Positions 6,263 through 13,114 of a stretch of DNA of 31,653 nucleotides are shown in pieces (the stretch's first letter is position 1; the number at the start of each line of letters is the position of its first letter). The position numbers and the translations under genes were made by a program. Under the pieces are notes generated by a model. It was given only the letters and a program-made list of their open reading frames with translations, was not told the DNA's origin and did no database searches. Source of the DNA: CADCTB01 sp038214685 (GTDB lineage: Bacteria; Actinomycetota; Acidimicrobiia; Acidimicrobiales; AC-14); the NCBI GenBank assembly GCA_038214685.1, contig JBBQRO010000030.1:1-31653 (forward strand), read 5' to 3'.

Positions 6263-6367
6263 TCACATCTCCCTCATCTTGAGATAGCGGGCGAGGTCGG
6301 GCAGCGACTTCACGACCACCCCCGCCACCGCGGCAAACACCATGGACATGACCAAACGACGAATCAC
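6263..6367 (-). CDS. DUF6893-like membrane microprotein (34 aa), copy A
   Basis: A 34-residue protein with a short hydrophobic helix (about residues 5-19, LVMSMVFAAVAGVVV) and the basic tail KSLPDLARYLKMREM. The GTG start at 6367 overlaps the protease stop by 4 nt (GTGA). The stop is separated by one base from the ATG of its paralogue. The tail motif is the best evidence of function: it is repeated nearly unchanged in the next gene while the helix sequence differs. Such short genes are routinely missed. Role unknown. Confidence 0.7.
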   Translation of the reverse strand: MIRRLVMSMVFAAVAGVVVKSLPDLARYLKMREM

Positions 6368-6858
6368 CCTCCGAGCTCCTTTCCGGCGTACGTGCACATG
6401 TGCTCATTGACCAGCTCCTCGACCACCCGGATGGCGTCTTCGACGGCGGCCGCCACCGGCGCGGAGAGGCCCATCTGCTCGTCGATATCGGACGGCTCGC
6501 ATCCGACCACCAGCATCCGGCCCACGCTGCCCCCGAGATCGGTGAGCAGGCCCATGACCGCCACCGGGTCGAGATCGTGGGCGTCGGGCTGGACCTCACC
6601 CACCGAGTCGACGTCGGGCTCGATCACCGTGATGGTGCCGGGCTTCTCCCCCAGGCTGATCGTGTCGACCAGGATGACGAGGTCGTAGCCCTCCAGCAGC
6701 GCATAGGCCAGGTGGACGCCCCGAATGCCGAAATCGTCGACCCGCACGCCGTCGGGGACGGGGCGGCGACGCATCCGGGTGGCCACCTCGACGCCGAACC
6801 CGTCATCGCCCAGGAAGATGTTGCCGACGCCGACGACGAAGATCCGTGGGGTGCTCAC
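6364..6858 (-). CDS. [NiFe] hydrogenase maturation protease (HupD/HyaD type)
   Basis: A 164-residue endopeptidase of family M52. After nickel insertion it removes the C-terminal tail of the large subunit, closing the active site. The N-terminus reads IFVVGVGNIFLGDDGFG, and the three nickel-sensing positions are present: an acidic residue at 18, Asp65 (LVDT) and His94 (DAHDLD), matching Glu16/Asp62/His93 of E. coli HybD in spacing. The GTG start at 6858 overlaps the upstream stop (GTGA), and the stop overlaps the next GTG in the same way. The substrate should be the large subunit at 9998-11800. Confidence 0.93.
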   Translation of the reverse strand: MSTPRIFVVGVGNIFLGDDGFGVEVATRMRRRPVPDGVRVDDFGIRGVHLAYALLEGYDLVILVDTISLGEKPGTITVIEPDVDSVGEVQPDAHDLDPVAVMGLLTDLGGSVGRMLVVGCEPSDIDEQMGLSAPVAAAVEDAIRVVEELVNEHMCTYAGKELGG

Positions 6859-8213
6859 TGGTCCACCACCTCGAGCTCGTCGGGTCTGAAGTAGAGGTAG
6901 CGCCCGTGGGCCCGGGCCATGTCGGCCCCGGGGTCGTCGTCGAGGGTCACCGCCAACTGCGTCTCGCCGTCGACGTCGAAGAACACGCCTTCCACCGAGG
7001 CCGTCCGCCCGACGAGGAACATGTCGTGGGCATCGGCCCGACCGGTGGGCTGCAGGCGAACCCTTGCCCCCCGCCCGACGCTGGCCGTCCCCACCAGGGC
7101 GGTGTCCTGCCACGGGTCCACCGATGCGTCGACACCCGGGTCCCACCATGGTTGCTCGCCGGGGGTGGCCGGGTCGGGAGGAGCGTCGGCCCGCGGGACA
7201 GCCGGCGACGACACGGTGCGGAGGTACCGGACCGCCCCGTGCAACTTGTCGAACATCTCCGGCGGCATGGCGTCGACCCGGTCGATGATGGCCGCCGCCC
7301 GATCATCGGTGCCGCGGGCCTCGTGCTTCTCGTCGTCGGTCAGGGTCAGGACCCGCAGAGCCAGGATCTCGTCGATCTCGGTGGAGTCGAACATGTCGCC
7401 GCCGCTCTCGGGCGCGATCTCGGGGTAGTCGTAGAGGGTGATGGGCGACGACAGCACCACGCCCCGCTCCCCCTCGTCGCCCACCAGCACCGGCCAGGTG
7501 CCCTCGTTGACGCACGCCGCCGCCGCGCCGGTGGCGAACTCCGGAGGATCGATGAGGGAGAGGAACTTGCCGTGATGCACGGCCAGCAGCGTGTGCACCG
7601 CGGCGAGCGACCGGCGGACCACCTCGTCGCGGGGCGCCGCCGGTGCGGTCCACGGCGTGACGTTGGCCACCTCCACCCGGAACCTGACGAGGGGGTAGGG
7701 CCCGGGCAGGCGCTCGGCCGCCACCCGCACCTCGGCCGAGATGGGCCAGCGCTCACGGACCACCCGGCCGGCCGTTCCCAGCTCCTCGACCAGGCGCACG
7801 GACTCGAAGTCGAAGGGCACCACCCGCTCCCCCAGGCCGAGCGCCTCCACGTCGAGCTCTTCCTCGACCGCCTCGTCCCAGGAGGTCCACCGGTGCCCGT
7901 CTACCTCGAGGGACGCCACCGGCGACCCGGTGGCGTCCTGGATGGTGCGCGACTGTACGCGTAAGAACCGCAGCTTCAGGTCGACCACCGGCCGGGCCCC
8001 TTCCACCAGCACCTCTGTGCGCATGGTCCACCGCTCGCCGCCCTCAGCCTCACAATGCGGGCGAGGGGCCACCACCCCGAACTGCCAGCGGATCTGGTTC
8101 TTGGCGGCTGACGCCCGGTAGGGATAGAGGACGTAGCCTTCGTACAGCACGGCGTCGGCCACCTTGCGGGCCCGGTCGAAGCCGGCCAGGGTCGAGCCGG
8201 CGAGGCTGGTCAC
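6855..8213 (-). CDS. Conserved hydrogenase-cluster protein, 452 aa, function unknown
   Basis: A 452-residue soluble protein with no signal peptide or membrane helix. It begins FDRARKVADAVLYEGYVLYPYRASAAKNQ and continues WQFGVVAPRPHCEAEGGERW. Later segments include a VNEGTWPVLVGDEGERGVVLSSPITLYDYPEIAPESGGDMFDSTEIDEILALRVLTLTDDEK region (around residues 240-310) and a C-terminal beta-rich part ending in GRYLYFRPDELEVV. I do not recognise a catalytic fold. It has only two Cys, so an iron-sulfur role is unlikely. Starts and stops overlap neighbours by 4 nt (GTGA on both sides). It probably belongs to the accessory set of group 1h hydrogenases, with DUF6084 and DUF5947. Confidence 0.7.
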   Translation of the reverse strand: MTSLAGSTLAGFDRARKVADAVLYEGYVLYPYRASAAKNQIRWQFGVVAPRPHCEAEGGERWTMRTEVLVEGARPVVDLKLRFLRVQSRTIQDATGSPVASLEVDGHRWTSWDEAVEEELDVEALGLGERVVPFDFESVRLVEELGTAGRVVRERWPISAEVRVAAERLPGPYPLVRFRVEVANVTPWTAPAAPRDEVVRRSLAAVHTLLAVHHGKFLSLIDPPEFATGAAAACVNEGTWPVLVGDEGERGVVLSSPITLYDYPEIAPESGGDMFDSTEIDEILALRVLTLTDDEKHEARGTDDRAAAIIDRVDAMPPEMFDKLHGAVRYLRTVSSPAVPRADAPPDPATPGEQPWWDPGVDASVDPWQDTALVGTASVGRGARVRLQPTGRADAHDMFLVGRTASVEGVFFDVDGETQLAVTLDDDPGADMARAHGRYLYFRPDELEVVDQ

Positions 8214-8830
8214 TGATCCACCTCCTTCAGCAGGGCCTCGATGGCGTGCTCCCAGGTCGGCAGCGCCCGCACGGTCTTGAACCGCTCCAGGTCGTCGAGG
8301 GTGTCCCGGCGCAGCCGGACCCACCCGCTGTTGGGGAAGTAGAGGTCCATGAGCTGCCGCCACACCACGGCAGGCAACTTGGCGGTGGTCTCCTTGTGCC
8401 ACGGCACCGGCTCGACGCCCGAGGCGGAAAAGACCGTGCCGTTGAAGAAGAGCACCAGCGCCACGTCGCCATCGCCGAGGGCGTGCAGGTACTTGGCCGC
8501 CGCCACCTCGAAGTCGTACGTGCACGGCACCGGCAGCTCCACCGTGGTGGAGCCCGAGAAGCCGGCCACCATGGTGGAGGCATTGGTCCACAGGAACGGC
8601 TTCAGGGTGTCGCCCCACCGGGGCGTCTCGCCGAAGAGGGCCAGCAGCCGCTCCGCCTCCACCGGGGAGTAGCGCCGCCTTTGAGGCTCGATGCGGATCT
8701 GGCAACGCAGTGAGACGGAGTGGACGATGGCGCCGGTGGTCTCGGAGACACCCAGGGTGAACAACAGGGTGGGCGCGGCGGCATACGGATCCGGCGCCAC
8801 GCCGAGAACTTCGAAGTCCAGATCGCTCAC
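8210..8830 (-). CDS. DUF6084 family protein of hydrogenase operon
   Basis: A 206-residue protein opening with VSDLDFEVLGVAPDPYAAAPTLLF. It contains the blocks HSVSLRCQIRIEPQRRRYSP, FGETPRWGDTLKPFLWT, GSTTVELPVPCTYDFEVAAAKYLHAL and LVLFFNGTVF, which I recognise as DUF6084 of actinobacterial hydrogenase clusters. The beta-rich sequence has no signal peptide, so it is cytoplasmic. The GTG start overlaps the upstream stop (GTGA) and its own stop overlaps the next GTG. No function is established; co-occurrence with the enzyme suggests assembly or electron relay. Family assignment is from memory. Confidence 0.75.
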   Translation of the reverse strand: MSDLDFEVLGVAPDPYAAAPTLLFTLGVSETTGAIVHSVSLRCQIRIEPQRRRYSPVEAERLLALFGETPRWGDTLKPFLWTNASTMVAGFSGSTTVELPVPCTYDFEVAAAKYLHALGDGDVALVLFFNGTVFSASGVEPVPWHKETTAKLPAVVWRQLMDLYFPNSGWVRLRRDTLDDLERFKTVRALPTWEHAIEALLKEVDQ

Positions 8831-9441
8831 TTGGCGCGGGCCTTCACCCGGGTGAAGAAGGCGTTCATCTCGGCGCGGGCCTCCTGGCCGCCGTCGAACC
8901 CCTGCCACAGCCGGCGCATCTGGCCGACCAGCTCGTAGCAGGCGTCGATGGGCACGAGGTAGCCCTCGGCCGGCGCCCGCACGAGGAGGGCCTCGACGTC
9001 GGGATCGATGTCGGCCAACTCCGGGTTGGCGCCGGCGAGGCGGTCCCAGGCGTCGAGCGGCAACAGCGACTCGGTGGCTCCCGCCGGGCTGGGGTAGAAC
9101 GCGACCACCCTCTCCTCGACGGAGTTCACGAAGAAGAAGGCCATGCTGACGGGAATCTGCAGCTCCTCCCACTGTCCGGGTGACAGGGCGAACCCGGGCA
9201 GGGCCAGGTAGCGGTCGGGGACAGCGCGGAACCGGGCCCCTCCCGCGCCGCCCTGGGAGAACAGCAGGTAGCACGGGCGGCACGCGCACATGAGGTGACG
9301 GCTGTCGAGGTCGACGACGTGGGCGTGCTCGTCGGCCAGGTCCGTGGTGCACATGTCGCAGCGTTCGCCGGGGCGCGGCAGCGCCGGCGGTTGGCGGATG
9401 CGCTGCAGCAGGTCGTAGGCGCCGGAGGGCTGAACGCTCAT
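8827..9441 (-). CDS. DUF5947 family protein, zinc-ribbon-like, of hydrogenase operon
   Basis: A 204-residue protein with two Cys clusters near the N-terminus: Cys28/Cys31 in GERCDMCTTDL and Cys52/Cys54/Cys57 in HLMCACRPCYLLF, with His39 and His41 between. These could bind zinc or an iron-sulfur cluster. The following GGAGGARFRAVPDRYLALPGF and WEELQIPVSMAFFF blocks fit DUF5947 as I remember it from group 1h hydrogenase clusters. It overlaps both neighbours by 4 nt. The pattern of one CxxC plus one CxCxxC makes it a plausible redox or metal-handling partner, but nothing proves this. Confidence 0.75.
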   Translation of the reverse strand: MSVQPSGAYDLLQRIRQPPALPRPGERCDMCTTDLADEHAHVVDLDSRHLMCACRPCYLLFSQGGAGGARFRAVPDRYLALPGFALSPGQWEELQIPVSMAFFFVNSVEERVVAFYPSPAGATESLLPLDAWDRLAGANPELADIDPDVEALLVRAPAEGYLVPIDACYELVGQMRRLWQGFDGGQEARAEMNAFFTRVKARAK

Positions 9442-10001
9442 CTGACCCCCACCGTGGGCTTGGCCGACAGCCGCACCGGTGTGGGCGGCACGACGGGCGG
9501 CGGCGGCGGTTCGGGCTCGACCCAGCCGTCGACGACAATGTGGGCGATCTCGGGGGCGGCGGCGTGAATAGCGTCCTCCACCGCCAGCTTCAGGGTCACC
9601 GATGACGAGGGGCATCCGTCGCAGCTCCCCAACAGTCGGATGACGATCCTCCCGGCCTCGGCGTCCACGTCGAGCACCTCCACATCGCCGCCGTGGGAGG
9701 CCAGGTAGGGCCGGACCTTGCTGAGCGCGGCGCCGATCCGCGTCGGTAGGTCGAAAGGATGGAGGCCGTGGATCACCAGCAGGTTGCCCACCAACTGGTC
9801 GGACACCACGCGGTCGAGGAGGGGGGCATCCTCCGCCTCGACGATGATCTCGAGGATGGTGGAGAGGCCGGCGCCATAGAGCTCGGTGACCAGACGGACG
9901 GCCTCCTCGGCCCGTTGCCGGGCCGTCGGTTCGAGCGACCGGAGCTCCTCCAGGAGGCGCTCCAGCCGCTCACCGACTTCTTGCAGGGTGAGTTGGCTCA
10001 C
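9438..10001 (-). CDS. NifU C-terminal-domain protein of hydrogenase operon
   Basis: A 187-residue protein. The N-terminal part (residues 1-80) is mostly helical. Residues about 90-160 form a NifU-like scaffold domain: VRPYLASHGGDVEVLDVDAEAG then IRLLGSCDGCPSSSVTLKLAVEDAI with the CxxC pair Cys127/Cys130. A proline-rich tail follows. Such domains assemble or hold [4Fe-4S] clusters. Lying directly after the large-subunit gene (GTGA overlap), it may load clusters into the small subunit or act as an electron acceptor for the hydrogenase. The GTG start at 10001 is fixed by the overlap. Confidence 0.88.
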   Translation of the reverse strand: MSQLTLQEVGERLERLLEELRSLEPTARQRAEEAVRLVTELYGAGLSTILEIIVEAEDAPLLDRVVSDQLVGNLLVIHGLHPFDLPTRIGAALSKVRPYLASHGGDVEVLDVDAEAGRIVIRLLGSCDGCPSSSVTLKLAVEDAIHAAAPEIAHIVVDGWVEPEPPPPPVVPPTPVRLSAKPTVGVR

Positions 10002-11800
10002 CCGTCGACGGAGTTGACCATGGTGGGCGAGTGCAGCTTGCGCAGCACCTTTCCTTTGCCGAGGTACATGTGGACGCCACAGGGCAGGCAGGGGTCGAAG
10101 CTGCGGACGGCCCGCATGATGTCGATGCCTTTGAACTTGTCCCTGGTGTTCTCCTCGAAGATCGGCGTGTTCATGACCGCGTCCTCGTACGGGCCCGGCG
10201 TGCCGTACACGTCGCGGGGGTTGGCGTTCCATGGCGTGGGGGGGTACGGGTGGTAGTTGGCGATCTTGCCGCCCTTGATCACCATGTGGTGCGACAGCAC
10301 CCCCCGCACGGCTTCAGTGAACCCGACGCCGACTCCCTCGTCGGGCACTTCGAAGGTTTCCCAGGTCTTGGTGTGGCCAGCGCGAATTTCGGCCAGCGAC
10401 TTCTCGGCGAAGTGGAGCGCGGCGGCGGCCGCGTAGGCCTGGAAGTAGGTCCGAGCCCGGTTGCGCTCGATGGCGTTGGACCACTTCGGGATCTTCCACT
10501 CGAAGCTGACCTCGGGCTTGAGGGCCGTCTTGGGGAGGTTGATCTGCACGCTGTGGCCGGTGGCCTTCACATAGCCGATGTCGACCAGGCCGGACAGGGC
10601 GGTCGACCAAAGGCGGGCGATGGGGCCGCCGCCGGTGTCGAGCGCCAAGTGGTCCTTCCCGTCGAACCAGCGAGGCGACATGACCCAGCTGTACTTGCCG
10701 TCGAAGTCGCGCTTCTGGGGCTGGGGGGCGGTGTGCTGGTTCCACGGGTGGCGGCGGTCGACCGGGTTGCCGAGGGGGTCGCGGTCCACGAACATCGGCT
10801 GGTCGGCCCAGTCGTCGTAGAAGGAACTGCCCAGCAGGATGCGAATGCCCAGGTTGATGTCGACCAGGTCGTTGGTGACGAGCTTGCCGTCGACGACCAC
10901 GCCGGGCGTCACGTACATGCCGCGCCCCCACTTGGTCATGTCCTTGTACTCGAAGTTGCAGACGTCAGGGTCGTTGAAGGCGCCCCAGCAGGCGAGCAGC
11001 ACCCGGCGCCGGCCGACCTCCTCGTAGCCGGGCATGGCCTCGTAGATGAAGTCGAACAGGTCGTCGTGCAGGGGAACCACCCGCTTCATGAACTCGACGT
11101 AGCGCATGAGGCGGGTGAGGTAATCGGTGAAGAGCTGAATGGTGGCCGTGGTGCCGACGCCGCCCGGGTACAGGGTGGAGGGGTGGACGTGGCGGCCCTC
11201 CATCAGGCAGAACATCTCGCGGGTGTACCGGCTGACCATGAGGGCCTCGCGGTAGAACTCGCCCGAGAACGGGTTGAGCGAACGCATGATGTCGCCGATG
11301 GTCTTGTAGCCGTGGGCGCCGGCGTTCGGAGCCTCGGTGGCATTGGCCAGCTCGAGCACGCCGGGGTTGGTCTCGGCCACCATCTTCTCGCAGTAGTCGA
11401 CGCCGACCAGATTCTCCTGGAAGATGTTGTGGTCGAACATGTACTCGGCCGCCTCGCCCAGGTTGACGATCCATTCACCGAGATGCGGTGGGCGGACGCC
11501 GTAGGCCATGTTTTGGCAGTACACCGAGCAGGTGGCGTGGTTGTCGCCGCATATCCCACAGATGCGGCTGGTGATGAAGTGGGCGTCGCGCGGGTCCTTG
11601 CCCTTCATGAAGATGCTGTAGCCGCGGAAGATCGACGAGGTCGAGTGGCAGTCGACGACCCGGCCGGTGCCGAAGTCGATCTTGGTGTAGATCCCGAGGC
11701 TTCCGACGATGCGGGTGATCGGATCCCACGCCATCTCCACCAGTTCGCTGTCTCTGCTGTCCTTGGTGGAACCAGTCCGCTTCGGGATCGTGGTCGCCAT
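9998..11800 (-). CDS. hhyL: [NiFe] hydrogenase large subunit, group 1h type
   Basis: A 600-residue catalytic subunit that oxidises H2 at a NiFe(CN)2CO centre. The L1 motif is RICGICGDNHATC (residues 79-91; ligands Cys81, Cys84). The L2 motif is DPCLPCGVH (residues 569-577; ligands Cys571, Cys574), followed by a 23-residue C-terminal tail expected to be cut off after His577 by the M52 protease at 6364-6858. The motif wording and the DUF5947/DUF6084 neighbours point to group 1h (formerly group 5), the high-affinity enzymes of soil actinobacteria and Ralstonia actinobacterial-type hydrogenase. ATG 11800 has AAGGGGGA about 8 nt upstream. Group assignment is by motif and context, not phylogeny. 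Confidence 0.96.
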   Translation of the reverse strand: MATTIPKRTGSTKDSRDSELVEMAWDPITRIVGSLGIYTKIDFGTGRVVDCHSTSSIFRGYSIFMKGKDPRDAHFITSRICGICGDNHATCSVYCQNMAYGVRPPHLGEWIVNLGEAAEYMFDHNIFQENLVGVDYCEKMVAETNPGVLELANATEAPNAGAHGYKTIGDIMRSLNPFSGEFYREALMVSRYTREMFCLMEGRHVHPSTLYPGGVGTTATIQLFTDYLTRLMRYVEFMKRVVPLHDDLFDFIYEAMPGYEEVGRRRVLLACWGAFNDPDVCNFEYKDMTKWGRGMYVTPGVVVDGKLVTNDLVDINLGIRILLGSSFYDDWADQPMFVDRDPLGNPVDRRHPWNQHTAPQPQKRDFDGKYSWVMSPRWFDGKDHLALDTGGGPIARLWSTALSGLVDIGYVKATGHSVQINLPKTALKPEVSFEWKIPKWSNAIERNRARTYFQAYAAAAALHFAEKSLAEIRAGHTKTWETFEVPDEGVGVGFTEAVRGVLSHHMVIKGGKIANYHPYPPTPWNANPRDVYGTPGPYEDAVMNTPIFEENTRDKFKGIDIMRAVRSFDPCLPCGVHMYLGKGKVLRKLHSPTMVNSVDG

Positions 11801-11875
11801 ATGGCAAGTCCCCCTTCTTGGAAGTGATGTAGGAGTGGTGTTGGAGGGTGGCTGGAATCAGAGGGGCGGTCGGGC

Positions 11876-12958
11876 CTAGCGCCACTCGCTGCGATAGCCG
11901 GTCAACAGCTTTTCGCCCTTGGTGCGCCACTTCGGTTCCTGGTCGACCGTCTTGGCGGTGATCGACCGCAGGCCGCGGATGACGACGCCGTACGCCCCGC
12001 TGGCCGCCGTGGATACCTTGCCCCCGGGGGGCTCGTCCATGAAGGGCATGAACTTGTCGGGGAAGCCGGGCATGGTGCATCCGATGCAGATACCGCCGAC
12101 GTTGGGACAGCCGCCGACGCCGTTCATCCAGCCCCGCTTCGGGACGTTGCACTTGACCACTGGTCCCCAGCACCCCAGCTTCACGATGCATTTCGGCGAG
12201 CCGTACTCGGTGGCGAAGTCTCCCTGCTCGTAGTAGCCGGCCCGGTCACAGCCCTCGTGCACCGTCTGGCCGAACAGCCAGGTCGGCCGCAGCGCGTCGT
12301 CCAAGGGGATCATCGGCGCCTGGCCGGTGGCCATGTACAGCAGGTACAGCAGGGTCTCTGACATGTTGTCGGGGTGGGCGGGGCAGCCTGGGATGCAGAC
12401 GATCGGGATGCCGGCCTTCGACTTCCACCCCCAGCCCAGGTAGTCGGGCACGCCCATGGCGCCGGTGGGGTTGCCGGCCATGGCGTGAATGCCGCCGTAT
12501 GTGGCGCAGGTGCCCACCGCCACCACCGCGGTGGCTTTGGGGGTGAGGCGGTCGAGCCACTCGCTCGTGGTCATGGGCTGGTTGGTGGCGGGGTTGTTCC
12601 CGAAGCCGCACCAGTAGCCCTCGCTCTTGATGGCCTCATTGGGGATGGATCCCTCGACGACCAGGACGAACGGTTCAAGCTCGCCCCGTTCGGCCTTGAA
12701 GAACCACTCGATGAAGTCGTCGGCCCCGCCCACCGGTCCGCACTCGAAGTCGATCAGCGGCCAATGAACCTGGATCTTGGGCAGGCCGGGCAGCGCCTGA
12801 AGGGCGATCTCCTCGATGCTGGGCTGCGTCGCCGCAGTCAGAGCGACAGAGTCCCCGTCGCAACTGAGGCCGGCGTTGATCCACAGAATGTGGATGACGG
12901 TTTCGGCCGGAGGAGCGGCCGGAGGAGCGGGTGTGGGTGCGGCCTTGGTTGCGGGCAC
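11876..12958 (-). CDS. hhyS: [NiFe] hydrogenase small subunit, group 1h type
   Basis: A 360-residue iron-sulfur subunit relaying electrons from the active site. Cysteine blocks in order: GLSCDGDS (Cys33), VGTCATYGG, IPGCPAHPDN, HEGCDRAGYYEQGDF, KLGCWGPVVKC, GGCPNVGGICIGC. At the proximal site the usual CxxC is CxxD (Cys33, Asp36), as reported for the oxygen-tolerant Ralstonia actinobacterial-type enzyme. There is no Tat signal; the N-terminus is an Ala/Pro-rich extension, so the enzyme should stay on the cytoplasmic side. The GTG start at 12958 has a GGGGGA site 8 nt upstream. It is the first gene of the operon; 75 nt separate it from the large subunit. Confidence 0.95.
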   Translation of the reverse strand: MPATKAAPTPAPPAAPPAETVIHILWINAGLSCDGDSVALTAATQPSIEEIALQALPGLPKIQVHWPLIDFECGPVGGADDFIEWFFKAERGELEPFVLVVEGSIPNEAIKSEGYWCGFGNNPATNQPMTTSEWLDRLTPKATAVVAVGTCATYGGIHAMAGNPTGAMGVPDYLGWGWKSKAGIPIVCIPGCPAHPDNMSETLLYLLYMATGQAPMIPLDDALRPTWLFGQTVHEGCDRAGYYEQGDFATEYGSPKCIVKLGCWGPVVKCNVPKRGWMNGVGGCPNVGGICIGCTMPGFPDKFMPFMDEPPGGKVSTAASGAYGVVIRGLRSITAKTVDQEPKWRTKGEKLLTGYRSEWR

Positions 12959-13047
12959 GGTGCAATCCCCCTGTTCTCGGAGCGCGTGGAAGGAAGCGAC
13001 GAAAGCGACGTCGGCGTCACCTGGGAAGGGAGCCCCGGGCTGATGTA

Positions 13048-13076
13048 GGACTACACCTCGCGCCCGGACCTGTAAA
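13048..13076 (-). promoter_or_regulatory. Candidate promoter of the hydrogenase operon
   Basis: On the minus strand TTTACA (13076-13071) and TAGTCC (13053-13048) lie 17 nt apart. The -35 is good and the -10 is weak. The start would be about 80 nt before the small-subunit GTG. It sits in the 156-nt gap after gcvPB, the only sizeable gap upstream of the operon. Confidence 0.3.
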
Positions 13077-13088
13077 GAAGTGTTCTTT
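13074..13088. promoter_or_regulatory. Perfect inverted repeat upstream of hydrogenase operon, candidate operator
   Basis: AAAGAA-GTG-TTCTTT is a perfect 6-3-6 dyad. It overlaps the first three bases of the candidate -35 box and stands out in a GC-rich background. It is not followed by a T run on either strand, so it is unlikely to be a terminator for gcvPB. A regulator binding here could control hydrogenase expression. Confidence 0.45.
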
Positions 13089-13114
13089 GGCTAGGTGAGC
13101 AAATGACTATGTGT

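Noticed and set aside
10031..11827. Long plus-strand open frame opposite the hydrogenase large subunit
   Set aside because: It is the antisense shadow of a GC-rich gene; its product has low-complexity composition and no motif.
12904..12927. 12-bp tandem repeat in the hhyS start region
   Set aside because: It encodes a short Ala/Pro repeat in the N-terminal extension; simple codon repetition explains it.
13074..13088. Dyad read as a terminator for gcvPB
   Set aside because: The stem is only 6 AT-rich pairs and neither strand has a following T run.
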